This document shows, piece after piece, positions 1 through 13,211 of a stretch of DNA of 64,000 bases (positions within the stretch are counted from its first letter, which is position 1; each line of letters opens with the position of its first letter). A program made the translations under genes and the position numbers. This stretch comes from Orbilia blumenaviensis (lineage: Eukaryota > Ascomycota > Orbiliomycetes > Orbiliales > Orbiliaceae). The notes under the pieces are model-generated. The model saw only the letters and a program-made list of their open reading frames with translations. It had not been told where the DNA came from and searched no databases. The DNA is taken from the NCBI GenBank assembly GCA_036872755.1, contig JAVHNS010000011.1, positions 186,001 to 250,000 on the forward strand. Direction: 5' to 3'.

Positions 1-3000
1 GTTTGTCAATCCCTTCGTCGTAGCCAGCGAGAATCACCACAAGCTTCCCCATGTACTGTGGCTTAGTAACAGCGTCTACTAATTCATTCGAAGCTTCAAG
101 GCCGTATTGATTGTCCTGCAGTCGGTATGCTTCGTCGATAAACAAAACCTTTCCTAAAGCCTGTTTGATCTTATTGAGGGTGCGATTTGAAGTCTGCCCG
201 ACGTATTCGGCGACGAGTTCGGAAACTGAACACTCTACCACTTCGTTGGAAGCGAGGAATCCCATGTCATAAAAGATTTGTCCCATCTTTCTAGCTGTAG
301 TCGTCTTTCCCGTACCGGGTGGACCTTTGAAAACGAAAAGTGATGGGATATAATCCTTCGGATCAATTCCTCGTGCTCGCATAACCAAGGAAGTTGCTTT
401 GTATTCTTCAAAGCGTTGTATAATATGGTCGAGTCCGATTAGATCCTTAAAGATATCTGTAAGACTGGCATCAATGGAGAGTCCGCGGTCGTGGTCTGGA
501 TCGAAGTCAGTCACAAGAAGCTCCACAGCTGAAGCTCCACCTTCGACCTGTCGCTTAAGCATCCGTTCTTTGGCTACGCTGAGAAGATTTTCCACTTCAC
601 CGGCATTTCCGAAATTGGTCTTTTGTCGACGCTGGCTGATCTTGCGGATAGCAACTTCACGGGCTTCTGGGGAAACATGGATCTCCGCGAGACGTAATTT
701 GAGATCGAAGATTTTGCCAAGTTCGACATCTGTCAAATCATCGAAAGCGAACCCATCTGAAAGCGGGAATCGACGGCTGAGCCCAGGATTGGCAGCGTTA
801 AACATCTTTTCGAGATCCGCTTTGTAACCAAGTAATAGAACACATTGATCATCTCCTGGAACATTCTGAACCTCGCTGACAATAGTGTCAATCACAGCAG
901 ACTTATAGGGATCATCTGAACCGTTCAACTTCGGATTCAGTGAATATGCCTCGTCAATGATCAAAACCTTTCCGCGAGAAGCGTTAAGAATGGCCTTCGT
1001 ATTCGCTTCGGATTCTCCCAAGGCGCGACCTAAGAGATCCGAGGGAGTTTTGGTAACAACTGGATGAGGAACAAAGATTAGCTAGTTTCAAGATCACTTC
1101 GAGAGGGGCGTTCATACCTTCACCACTGCTTAACAATCCCAGCTGACAAAGAATCTTTCCGTAAATTTTTGCGACACTGGTCTTGCCTGTCCCAGGGCTT
1201 CCAAGGAAGACACGATTGAGCGAAATATCGATCGGGCGTTCCTCAGCGAGTTCACGCTGGTAGTTCTTTTCCATGCGCTTGAGAAGAGTTTGAACACTCT
1301 CTTTCACAGCGTTGAGTCCGATCAGTTGGTGTAATTCTTTCCAAGAATCGCTCTCCATAGCTGCCTTCGATGGCGCAGGGCCAATTACGTCTTCTCTTGT
1401 CAACAGGAAGTCATCTGCGTCCAGTCCCTGCTTCCGTTCTTTCGTGACCCTAGCAGCCTGTCGCTCTAATATCTTTGCAACAGTGTTCTGCACTCCCCTT
1501 GCATTTCCGCACCCCGCCATGCCTCTCATTCGCCCAAGTCTTTTAGCCACAATTCTCATGTATAGGCCGCTGTATCCGTCTTCTATTTTCATTCTTCTCC
1601 CAAATTTGTTCTTGATAGTTTCCTGGAGTATGTAGAGCAATTCTTCATTTGTGAAATCTTCGAACTGAAGACGATAAGGAATTCGTGAGTTCAAACCGGA
1701 ATTGTGTTCGAAGAACTTTTCCATCTCCTTGTTATATCCTGATATGATAATAACGATTTTACCAAGATGATTCTCCATTTCGTTTAGGAGGAAGTCAAGG
1801 ACTTGTCGACCTTCAAACGCACCAGATGTCACCAATTGATACGCTTCATCGATGAATAGTGTTCCTCCTTTGAGTTCGAGTAGCTGATCAAATATAGCTT
1901 GTAATCCGCTGATACCATCATGAGCTAATCGCGCACCGGTAGTCTCGATGTATGATAATCCTTCAATAACACCTTCACTCCTTAAGAACTCAGCGTAGAG
2001 TCTGGCAAATGTGGTTTTCCCTGTTCCTGGGTTTCCGAGAAGGGCAACATGGAACCTTTCCTCGCGTAAGTTGATACCTTGTCTGTGCACAGTATCGACT
2101 TTGGCTTTGATGGCTAAGACTTGCTCCTTGACATGTTCCATGCCGATCATATCCATGATCTTGTCCAAAGCAAAGTTGCTATCCTTCGCGATTTCTTTGT
2201 GGCGTTGCCACTCGTCGCGGTTAATAGATGGGAAGAGTCCATCAAGCGGAGTAGCTGGCGTTCGTGGGGATTCTTGCGCAACGGTTGGAAGGGTCTCAGC
2301 CCTAGAATCCTCTCCGAGCAAGCGATTGGTCTTATGCTTAGGCGAAACTTGAGCTGTTTCCGCTGGCTCTGGGTCTTTTGGTGATTCGAGAGCTTCTCCT
2401 TTCGGTGATTCGGGAACTTTGGCCTCAAAATCTGGAGATTCCGTGGACTTTGGAGAATCGACTCTATCGGTAAGAGTGCTAGGAGATGATAGGGTAGGAG
2501 CTTCCAAGAGACTGTTGCCATCATTATTGAATGCCACGTCGGCTTCGCGAGCGTCCATGATCTCATTACTGCGGTCATTGACAGTTTCCAAAATCTCGTT
2601 GCTACCCTCATCGATAGCTTCCAAAATCTTGTTGCTGCCATTATTGATAACTTCCAAAATATTGTTGTCGACATCACTGATAGCTTCGAGAATCTCTTCG
2701 CTGACATCATTGGCACCTGGGCGAGTTTCCAGAAACTCGTTGCTTTCGGACGCGTCATGATCAACGATGATGGTGGTAAAATCTTCTACCTGTGAGACGT
2801 CTTCGATGAAAGTCGGTGGTTCCTCTACGAGAACAGATCGATCGATAGAGACGTTTTCCATTCCCATTTCCAGGTCGGAGACCTCTTCGACAAGAATGGG
2901 ATTGCTGTTATCCATCGTTGGAATAGATTGTCGTGATGAAGAAGAATTTTGATTAAGAGGGGTGATGGTGATGGGAGATGGTGATGGGATCACTTGGTCT

Positions 3001-6000
3001 GAAAGGCCTTGCTGAACTGTCGGAATGAGAGATGATGATATGATGGCTTCTGAAGAAGAATCTTGATGGAGCTGAGAGGTGTTGATGGATGGTGATGATG
3101 GTTTTCCTTGGTTGGCGATGATGGGAGATGATGTTTCTGGGATGGAGGAAGATGTTTGTGAGATGGAAGAAGTTTGGTTATGGGACTGGAAGGATGAATT
3201 GTTTTGGAGTTCGCCGAGATTGTTTTGAACGGTTGGTTTCTCAGATGAACGCAATGTCGGAGCTTGAATGTTAACCTCGAACACTAGCTCGGAACCGCTG
3301 CCGCCATCTATAATACCACGTCTAAACAATGTAACTGGCTCCTCTGAAGGTGGGACCCCAGGAACGCGAAACCTCACGGGAATCTGGGGCTTCTTCTGGA
3401 GAGCAGATTGTGCGTCGGTCTTGGAAGGGGGTGTCTGAACTTGCGTTGGGACAACCTTTGAGGACTCACCATTCTTTGATTGCTGTCCAATCTCACTAGC
3501 ATCAGAGCTCGAAGCTTTACTGCTATATCTCTCTGTAAGGTCGGCGACAGTAAGTGGTCGTGGCCCTAGCTTTATAGGCGACCCTTGCTTGGCTTCCTCA
3601 ACCCTAGCCGCTTCGTCAGCCTTCGCTGCTTCCATAATCCTGCGATCCAGTTCCTCTATATCCCTCGCTCGCCTCTCCGATTGCTCCTTTTCGATCAGGC
3701 GTTCGGCTTCTTCTCCGAATGGCTGGACCCAGGGAACTCTCTTTGGTTTGGGCTCCACCTTTCCTTCAGCAATCAACCGCTGATTCCTTACAGAGTCGAG
3801 TGTCTTCTGTCTCTCAGACTCCAATTTCCTCCTATTCGCCTCTTCGGCCTGTTGTAGCTTCCTCCTCTCATCCGCGAGTTTCTTCTCGAATTCCTTCGCG
3901 TCCTTGGCATCGTCTGCGTCCCGCATGGCCTTGAAGTGCGCCTCGTTCTTGCGACACTTCTCACAGGATTTTGGACTCTTAGTCCAACAGAAACCTTCCC
4001 ACTCGTGTCCGTTGAGACATTTCTTCTTTTCCACGACCTTACATTCCATCTTCGTATGATCTGTCCCCCCGTGACAAAAGAATGGACAATGGTGTTTCCC
4101 ACACGGGAGGGAGGCCCCACTACACGAAAGATTGCCTGATTAGTACCTAATGTTCGAGAAGAGCATGTATCGATAGCGTTTTTTATTGCTGGAAACTTAC
4201 CAAGGGAGCCTGCACCTCCCCTCGGGGGCACAGAAGTCCAATTCTTCGGGTGTTCTACAGATCTGTGTCTGGTCGGGATGGTTTTCGCAGACGATGGGGA
4301 TACCATCGAAGATGTGACCGTTTTCCTGAAAATGTTGGAAAACGTTTCTCCAGATGGAGTTTGCACCAGGAATGCCATGATCTGTAACACTGTACAGATC
4401 TCCAAGAATGATGAGACCCTTTCGGGCCCGGCTTAAAAGAACGTTCGCACGCTCCGGAGCACGAATGAAACTAGCCTTCTGCTCGGGATTGCAGCGAACC
4501 ATCGAGACGATAACGATGTCACGATCGCTTCCTTGGAATTGATCTATATTTTTCGTTAGAATTGTTGGCCAACATGATAAAGCATAGTAAATATGAAACT
4601 TACCGATAGTGGAGACCCCGATGTACTTGTTGACCCCCTTGAGGTCTTTGGCCTCGATTAGCCCCGCTCGGACAAGCTCGTGGTAGTCCCCCTGGGAGAG
4701 GACGACGTCCCACTCTCCCCGTTCCCTCATCTTCTTGGTAATCAACCCTACCTGCGCAAGGTAGGGTGTGATTACGACGATATGGTCGTTTGCGTAACCT
4801 TGGAGACCAAGGTAACGGACGATGGCCACGACCATATCCGCCTCGAAGTCGTTGGTCTTGCTTGACTTCTTGCAGGCTTTGGACTGGCCCTGCATGGCCT
4901 GGTCCACAGAAGATTCACCGTATTGGTGGGCCATCCAGGTTACACTCCTTTGGAGGCCCCGGACCCGGTCGAGCTTGTTCACCGACTTGTGGTCCTTCAA
5001 GTCGGGGTAGGTGAGAGACCGGATAATATTCGCGATCTCTGGGCGAGCACGATGCTGGGTCTCGAGAACATCGCATGGGAACCCCGCCTTCACAAGGCGC
5101 TCAAAAAGGGACACGTCGAAATCGTAGCCCTGCTCGGACTCAGATCTGAAATCCCGAGTCTCACAATGCGGACGGAGCTGCTTATGGTCACCAATCATGA
5201 TGACCTGTTCTACCTTGTCATGAAGAGCAGCAAGAACGTGCGACTCTAGTATCTGCGCAGCTTCTTCGATAATTAAGATTTTTGGCGCGACATCGGCGAT
5301 CACAGACAGGTATTTTGCTGCACCATTGGTGGTAGCAGCGATAATTCGTTTCTCCTTAAAGAGAGTACGATATCTAGTGTCCTTCCACCTATTGAACTCG
5401 TCGACTTGTCTTCCAAAGACCGTGGTTGCGTGGACTAGGGCCTCGATCTGGTCGTCAACCAGAGCCTCTTCGAACCAGCCCAAGAGTGTTTCGCGGTCGT
5501 CCAAGGGCATACGCCAAAGTTCTTGTGCCTCTGGTGTCATGAAGTCATTCATGCCAGGTGGGCAGGGCTGATCTGTGGCCCACATGCTAAAAATTGCATC
5601 ATCAGATAACCCCTCGTTCTGCGGGTCTGCTTCCATGAGTATTTTATTCCAGGCCTCTGGTACAGTAAAGGCAGATCTGTAACCATAAGGGTCTTGGGGG
5701 TCCGTAAGATTGGGCTCATTGTATCTGATAGCGATATCACGGAGAGCATTCAAATCTATCTTGTCATTAAAAACTTCCGCTTCAGCCTCATTTACCATAC
5801 CCCAAGCACCCTTGACGTGCGATCCAATACTGTCTAAGGCGAGCTTGACAGATTTGAAGGGAGCCGAATCACCCAAAAGCTCATTAACAGAAACGGGCCT
5901 CGTTGCATTCGTATACTGGCTTCCAAGCCTGATAACGTGTTCCTGGCCAACGCCCATTCCTAGCAAATTCTCAAGGAACTCGTCGCAGATGTGATTTTGT

Positions 6001-7880
6001 TGCGTTATTATAAGAATCCTCTCCTTTGTATACAAGTATAAGAGTTTGGCCAGCACGTTGCCCACCATTGTCTTTCCAGTACCTGTAACAAAAGATATCA
6101 GCATTTATAGAAACCAGATCTTTAGAAATAGATGCTTACCGGGAGGTCCTTGAATTAGAGAGACCTTATTCTGAAGGGCGCGCTTGATTGCGTCGCACTG
6201 CGCCCGATCCATTGTCGTAGAGACGGAGCCTGCTTTGACGAGGTCCCTTAATGGGGTTTCCGGGATTATGCGATCCAAAATTCCGTCAGGGTAAAATGAG
6301 GTTTTCGCGATTTGGTTGCCCTTTTCAAAGTGTAGCAGCTCTTCTGCGAGAGGGACAGCCCTCATCCCTTGAAGACGCTTTAGAATTGGCTCATGCGCGT
6401 AGAGTGGGCTGTCAACGCAAACTAGAGTGATATTCGATTCTTCTTGGTTACCACCCTTTCGAACCTGCTGAATCTTCTTGACGACATGGCGAATGACGTC
6501 GGGGTCGTCGAGAGTAAGAACAATCAACGGGGGTTCCTGCGTCAAACCGTCAAGGTCCCGAACTAGTTTTCCAAACCCCAAAACCTCTCCCCCGATTATT
6601 AGGCATGCGAGCTGGTTGTTTTTGTATGGGAAGTTCTGGCTGTTTCGTAGAAGATCTTCGTAGCTCTTGCCGTGAAATTTGAGATACTTGCCGAAGCCTT
6701 CTGGCACACACAATCGGATCCCCCATCGGCGCAACTTCCAATCAGCTTCAAAATCCCAACTATCCCATTGAAGGTGATGAAAATTTTGTCTGGGTCGTTC
6801 GGAGGTGTTGTCCGGCCTAGGCCCATTGAACTTCCCTGGGACACAGTCGTAATAGTCCGCACGGACCTCATTGAGCATTTCTTCGCGAAGAAGGCGAAAT
6901 TGAGTGTCAAGATGGGCACCGACACGAGGGCTACCCTTACACTTGAAAGGCATATTTGTTTTTGGAACATAGGCAATTTTCATGCAGGCAAGCTCATCCG
7001 CCGTGGGAATGATTCTGATCTTCCTGTAATCTTGGAAATCATTGTCATGGCGACCCCCAGGAGAATGTTTACCGCGTGTACCGATGGATTTTGGAAAGAG
7101 GGTGCACTCATACCAATACTTGAACGTAGTGCCGATGGATCGGACACTCTCGTCCTGTGCTGCTATGAGCTGCGCGATGAACTTTTTGTTGGTGATGATT
7201 GTCTGGACATGTTCCGGGACTTTAGGAGAGAATTCAAAGTAGCATGTCAGAATGCGGGCAAATCCTTCCAGCGTGTCGTAATTTAGCTGGTCAGAGTTTG
7301 TAGCCTTCATAAGATGCAGGAATAGGTCGGTGTTTTCCTCCAAAATATAGCCAACGATACGACGAACATGATCATCGAAGGAAGTGACATCGGAATCGGA
7401 GTCACCAGTACCAGCGAGATGTGTAAGGAATAGAAAGAATTGTCCGACGAAGTCGTTCAAGAATGAGATGTCTTCGAGGTTCTCCTTGTATTTTAAAGCC
7501 TCGACCACTGTGAGCAACCCGTGCAGAGAAGTTCCAAGAAGAGTAATGCATTTCTCTGTGCCACCGCGGATTTCACTCTGACGGATAATAGCACGGAGTA
7601 AGTTCTTTGCATAATCCTTGTCGAGAAGCTTAAGCTCACCACTGCAGAAGCGTGATATGAAAGCCTGGCTACGTTCGATACTACCTCCGTTGTAGATACC
7701 GGTTGATAAATCGGGCATTAGGCGAGAATGGGGAGCAGGTGTCCTCCTTTGTGAGGAACCAGCAACGGGATTTCGAGGGGTCGTAGATCCGGCGGAAGAA
7801 GATTGTTGGCCATTCTCACTTCCATTTGAACCTGGGTTTCGACGGGGTTTTCCACCCTTGCGGCGTTCTCTAGGAGCCAT
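1..7880 (-). CDS. ZNFX1-like NFX1-type zinc finger / SF1 helicase with tandem CbxX-type AAA modules (3' end beyond window)
   Basis: Five exons seen: 7880-6140, 6082-4604, 4543-4201, 4119-1118, 1059-1; introns 57, 60, 81 and 58 bp with GT..AG. The start at 7880 opens a basic N-terminus (MAPRERRKGGKPRRN). At least 2541 residues, running off the left edge. Helicase motifs in order: GPPGTGKT (motif I, about residue 577, split by intron 1), IIEEAAQ (II), GDHKQLRP (III), ETQHRARPEI (IV), DQFQGSDRD (V), NVLLSRARKGL (VI). A Cys/His-rich NFX1-type finger follows at about 1155-1240 (CRLPCGASLPCGKHHCPFFC), then a charged coiled coil, a Ser-rich linker, and AAA Walker A motifs GNPGTGKT (~1883), GSPGTGKT (~2161) and GPPGTGKT (~2433), each followed by an IDEAY Walker B. 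Fungal 'NF-X1 finger and helicase' proteins share this order. ZNFX1 and Hrr1 relatives act in small-RNA or dsRNA pathways; that role here is inferred. Confidence 0.93.
2551..2715 (-). repeat. 33 bp in-frame tandem repeat in the helicase gene
   Basis: About five degenerate 33 bp units, each encoding 11 residues of the pattern ILEAIxxGSNx. They sit in the linker between the zinc-finger coiled coil and the first AAA module and keep frame. The period and alternating hydrophobic residues suggest a short helical repeat. Unit boundaries at the two ends are blurred. Confidence 0.7.
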
Positions 7881-10410
7881 ATTTAAAGATATCCTGAGAG
7901 AGGGGACTCTAGATAACTGGAGGAAAGGCTCTAGTAGTCGTCACGTGATAAATAAATCTAAACACAAGCCTTGGTTAGCATAGAGGTCATGGTTGCTAGG
8001 CTAGGACCAGGGCCAGACAGTAGCCTGGTTCTATTGGCATAGTACAGGAACTGATAGACTCTACCACCAACTTTGTATTACCAGAACAGCTTTGTGGCTT
8101 CGACAAAAGCTTTGTGAAGGAGGGTGAAAATAAGGAAAGAAAGAAGGAAGGGAGGAAGGGAGGAAGGCAAGGTACTCACTTGAGCGGAAGCTTGATAGAA
8201 GATAACGATGGTGAATCGGGGAGAAGGATTCTAAAATTTGATGATAGATGATGGTGAATCAGGAGAAAGAGCTTCAGGGCTTGGTGATAGGTGATGGATG
8301 GTGAGTGATATGATAAGGGTTATGAAGAATGATGGTTACAAGGATAGGAGAAGGAATTGGGCTAAGCTTTGAGGAGATTATTGATTCTGAAAGGATTCTC
8401 GGTGATGAACGGAGATAGGAGCAGGAGGGAGAGGAAGAAGAGAGAAAAAAAGATTTCCAGGCAGAGAAGAAAGGCCTTTATATAGGAGGTCGCTGGTGGA
8501 CATGAGGGAATCTAGGATTCAATGTTTGTTGCCCGCTCTCAGCTAACAAACTGACCCGCCCCCCAGCATCAAGCTTTAACAGGGACAGATATATAAGGAA
8601 CTAGGTAGATCGATACCTTCTTACTGAGGAAAGGCAGAAACTAGATACTATCAATACGAATAATCCCACCAAGACGTACTTCTCCCCCGCTAGCTGATCG
8701 ATTCAGGAATACGTACTGTACTATATGAGAAAAGTTGCAAAATATTATGGACTGATGGTAAAGAATATTACTGACTTCTAACTGACCATTAATTATAATT
8801 CGGTATGAATAAGTATATTTTTCTCAGCCAGCTGCGTGGATCGGTGGACTTACTAGGTATGTATTAGGTATTGAAGACTTGTATCTGTATTATGATGAGG
8901 TGAGTCGACCCACGCATGTATCCATCCAGTATCAGCTACCTAGACTATCAGGGATATCGATATGTCACCCGATTGCGGTTCGATCGCGAGATTGGGTCAT
9001 GAACCAGCAGTCGCTCGAAAAGTAAGTTAGATCTTCCCAATATCCAGCTTTGAAAGACCGCTTCTAATGTAAAGAACTCTCAACCTTTTGCCGACTTCGC
9101 TATCCTCCTTGATCCGTCGATAGGCATACTCGGAAATTATATCCAGGTTGTTTAGGCAGCACCCAGCAAAGCTTTAAGGCTGTCCAGATCGGGGTTCCGG
9201 GATGGCTTAAATATATTATCCGATCCCAAAATATGGAGGTTGTGCTACCTTTGCATCTGCCCGAAAGCAATCTTTATCTTAATTGTCTATTGGACCGTTA
9301 GTCGAGCCTTGTTTTATATGCACGCCTGGGCCGTTATAAATGGCCTGAAAACTAGGCATGCCTGATGCAACATACCTTACAGGTTACGGACGGCAGTTTC
9401 GAACGTTTCAAAGTCGATTGAACCTATCGATCCCCGGGCTCGAGTTCGCGAGTGCAATCCATAAAATATGCACCCACCGCCTTTTCTCAGAGCAGATGGC
9501 GACGTTTAAAATCCCTGTGACAGCTGTCGACAGCTCCAATCCTGGTATCCACATGTTCAGGCGCGTTATGACATTGGCATCTCAAGAAAAAGCAAAACTA
9601 GTTTGTTGCATTTTAACATCACGATCTGAAAGCCCGCCAGGAGGTTACGACATTCAATGGCCCGATTTAGTCTCGCTATAAGGCAAAATTGACATCTCCT
9701 GACTGTTGTACAACTGTTATGTTATGTAATTATCAAATCTGAAAGATATGGTTACAAGATACTTGATAATTAGTCGTCGATTGATCGAATAATTCGGGAA
9801 CATACATATCAGCACATTCAAAGCCATTTTGCGTTGTCGGTGTATCCACCAAATTTCCCGCTTGGGCAATTGCGCATGAATGCAGTTCGTACGTCTCATG
9901 GGCCTAGACACAGACATTGCAAAGTCGAGGTACAGTCAGCTCTTGCCAGACATACGGCGAGATTATTTGAGGTGCCAGAGAACGAACGAAGGAATATACC
10001 CCTTTATTCGGTAAATCCGAACGAATGTAGCTGTTAGGTTTGGGGTATAGGCAAAATTATTTAAATCGTCAATATGTCCGGAGGATATGCATGCCCGGCT
10101 GCAGTAATTTGAGCCTTTACTAGAAGCGCGACCTAAAGGGTTAATTGATCACCCTCTTATTTTTAATTGTTTTACTAATGACGAAGAGCGTCGATTTGAT
10201 TTTGATAACGTGTATGTAACAAAAATAAGGCTACATAACGATATCAATGATGAAGGATGTAAACTGTCGTCAAATAAAGCGATAGAGGATTTAGAAAGAA
10301 GAGTATGGGATACAAACGCGAAAGCGAGATACTAGATTGACGAACAGGGAGAAAAATTCAGAATTATTGAAGTAGGATCCAACCAGACAACGGCTCAGCT
10401 TGAGTGGGTA
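7881..10410. other. Intergenic region upstream of the helicase gene
   Basis: 2.5 kb without a gene I can support. It holds the presumed promoter of the helicase gene, a purine-rich GGAAGGGA stretch at about 8123-8170, and mixed-composition DNA. An open frame of 107 codons at 9358-9681 (+) has no recognisable domain, no signal peptide and no intron signals, and I do not call it. Confidence 0.5.
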
Positions 10411-11385
10411 TCACAACGGGGCAACATCAAGACCATCTTTATTCAGACGGAGGTATGCCTTCCTTGCAGCCTCTTCCTTGCTTCCTCCAGCCGTTCCAGA
10501 GAATCCCACAATAGTAGAGTCACTGCCTTCAAGATCATTGCCCTTCAAGGTGACCTTCGATGCCCAATAACCTTTGTCTGCGTTTTTCCAGCATGAGTAC
10601 ACAACTCGAATCCCACGCGCGGTAGCACATTCAGCGAGGAGGTCTTGATAATAAGTCTTTGAGGTAGTCTCTCTGGGATCAACTACGAGGTCATTATTAT
10701 CTTCGCAGGAGTCTTGCCATTTCTGAATCCTTTCCCCGCCCTTCGCGTTTGGGTTGAAGGTGAGAGTCTCAGCTTCGATGTTGTTATGTATATCTTGAAC
10801 CATTGAGCGTAACCACTGTTCAAAGAAGTGGATCATGAATACTTGAAGCTGCGAGCGTTCTCTCGCAAAGCCGTACAAGGTGGCGATGCTATCGAGGCCA
10901 TCAAGATGAAGCACTTTCTTGTCATACGAAAAGCCGAAGCTCTTTTCCGTGTCAATGCTGCGAAAGCAAGCACACATCATTCTTCGGCTGATAGCAACAT
11001 TGGTGATGGCCTATGAGAAATCTCATATCGAGATTAGTATTCGTCCAAAGCACTTTGGTTGTCTCGTAGATTAGACGCGTAGTAGCTATTTTGCCTCAGG
11101 CCAAGATTTGTAGGCTCAGATGGCTGAACAATGTATATCTGCACTCACCGCTACCTTCTCCGGCTGAATTCCAAATCGAGCACACATATCTTTGATAATA
11201 TTGTAGAAGAGAGAATCAATCTCTCTGAGTCCGTGAGAGTCAATGGCTTCGCGTAGCTTGAATGATTCTGATTCCCCTTCTTCAGTTGCGAGAACCAATC
11301 CTGCAAACAGGATCTTATCTTCTGGCGACAAGGGCAAAACGATGTTCCCTTCTTTGATATCCTTCTGCATCTTTTTGTCCGTCAT
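10411..11385 (-). CDS. dsRNA-binding-motif protein, paralogue 1
   Basis: Two exons, 11385-11149 and 11022-10411, give 282 residues. The intron (126 bp) has donor GTGAGT and a GAG acceptor after an ACTAAT branch site; the more obvious TAG acceptor at 11012 would break the frame. The N-terminal part is helical (LSPEDKILF). The C-terminal ~70 residues (about 202-273) fit a dsRBM: helix YYQDLLAECATARG, three strands (RVVYSCWK, WASKVTLKG, STIVGFSG), then the signature helix GSKEEAARKAYLRL. The architecture and intron position match the proteins at 19.3 and 22.4 kb, though sequence identity is low. A dsRNA ligand is known for the fold and inferred here. The function of the family is unknown to me. 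Confidence 0.75.
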
Positions 11386-11973
11386 AATTTAAAATATCGA
11401 AAATGACAAGAGTAAAATATTGAATAATAGATTTTTCTTATGATCGTGGGGTTGGTTTTGAGTATTCCGGTAGTAAAGGTTTCGAGGATGTAGTAGATAT
11501 CTTGGGAGTGTACCAGCGGTGAAGAGGTTTATTATTTGATGCGTCAACACTGTCAGCGGCCGTGTATGTGATGCCGAGCTGGGTCGCAACATTATTTTAA
11601 TATTGTTCCAATTTCTTAATTCAGGCCTGAGACCGAGACTAAGTTCAAGCCATAGGTACGCGTACGTGAGAAGCTTTAGTCACGACGTCACCCTCCAGCC
11701 TTAATCGAGTTCATGATTTCAATCAACCCGGGCACTTTTTTATATGTTTGCGCTAATTATGTTCCAAGATATTCAGCATATCACTCCCCGATACTACGAG
11801 ACTACCCGAAGATATATAGTTTTGAAAGGCTTGGATATTTCTATAGCGGTTAAAGAAGTATTGCCGTAATTCGGATTTTAAACTAGGTACATTAAAAACT
11901 TCAAACAATACAAAGGATAAGGTAGGTCTTATCTCCCTGACTTTAATGACAGTCCAGGCCACAAAGTTATCAT
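11386..11973. other. Intergenic region
   Basis: About 590 bp between the dsRBM gene start and the stop of the next minus-strand gene. Open frames here are short and featureless. It should contain the promoter of the dsRBM gene and the 3' end of the secreted protein gene. Confidence 0.4.
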
Positions 11974-13211
11974 TTAAGGCCATTCCTCATCATAAAGTTT
12001 TTCACCTTCGAAAAATAAGACCGCCTTTCTCACCGTGGTGCCATCCCCTCTTGGATGTTCACTATCATACTGAAAGATGGCCCTTCCCTTTCCAGAGATT
12101 GGTGTCACAGGTTCGACATCGTATTCCACCTCGTCGAGCCAATCCGTGTTTGCTACATCTTCTGGCAAACTCAAAATTTCTGTTACTTTGCTTTTGATTT
12201 CGCGCCACAGATGGCCGTACTCATCTTCCCTGTCTGGTACAATCAAGAAGGCTTTGAATCCGTTCGGTGATCTACGAAAAGTATCGGCAGCTACACCCAG
12301 CAGCGGCGTTTGGTCGGGCAAAACATTGCCTCCACTACTGGGCCGGGGTCTGGTGTAGCCCTCGGATAAAGCTTTGATGACAGTTGCATCGAAAACGTCG
12401 TCCCTATTATCCAGCCCAATCTCTCTGTAGATAGCTCGTTTGGCCTTGGCACCCCGTTTCTCTGCCGGATTTTTGGGGTTAGGGTCTGCAAAAGAAACCA
12501 TCTCCCACCAATGAGTCAAATAAACCCCTAAGTCATTGATGATTATGAGGCTTGTGCAACCCTCAAGACCATTAAGACTGTAGCTAAATTGCCTGCGGCC
12601 CGGCGTATTATTATCAAAGAGCTCAAATTTGGCCAAACCCCAGTCCGCACTTGCTGGCGATAAACGGTTAATCAGTCTGTTCGTAGCAGTTAAGACGTGA
12701 AGATCTATCCAACCACCTATATCCTCTGTAGGACCAGGCAACAGCATTCTTCGCCAAAGGCTGGCCGGGTTCACAGATCGATTCTCATCCAAATAAGCTT
12801 CAGTGCGGGACTGGAGCTTGGGTTTACCACAACAAGTAGTACCCTTCTCGACTACTGGAGGTCCACAGTATTTGCGTTCGGTATTAGCTCTAGGCCCAAG
12901 CTGGGACCATTTGCTATGGTCACTTTGGTGGCTTGGGAGGCCATCGGATAGTGGGCTCAATCCACTTTTTGTATCTATAGCCAGATATGTTAGCGATAGA
13001 ACGAGCTCCGAAGTTAAAACATTAGTTATTGTGACTTCGAGGCACTATTGCCTGTGTAGGACTGGCCATGGCTTCCCCAAAGTAATCTGGGAGCGATGTC
13101 TGTATAAAATGAAAGCTGTCGAAGGACTACGATATGAGAGGTACACATACAGTCAATGACAAGCGATGACGCTTGCAATATGGGAAATGCCAATATCAAA
13201 GGTTTCTTCAT
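11974..13211 (-). CDS. Secreted fungal protein of unknown function
   Basis: Two exons, 13211-13151 and 12974-11974, give 353 residues. The 176 bp intron has a perfect GTATGT donor, a GCTAACAT branch site and a CTATAG acceptor, and joins phase 1 cleanly. Exon 1 encodes a signal-peptide-like start (MKKPLILAFPILQASSLVID). The mature part has a segment WIDLHVLTATNRLINRLSP, then FDNNTPGRRQFSYSL and GCTSLIIINDLGVYLTHWWE. I recall the last type of motif (Gly-Cys-Thr, hydrophobic strand, Val-Tyr, His-Trp-Glu) from ascomycete secreted hypothetical proteins, but I cannot name a characterised family. No catalytic motif is evident. It could be a cell-wall or effector-like protein. Confidence 0.72.

Noticed and set aside
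9358..9681. 107-codon open frame as a gene
   Set aside because: No domain, signal peptide, splice signals or paralogue in the window; length is within chance expectation for this base composition.
10981..11012. TAG acceptor at 11012 for the first dsRBM gene
   Set aside because: It gives a frameshift into the dsRBM exon; the GAG acceptor ending at 11023 keeps frame and aligns the exon start with the paralogue at 19.6 kb.
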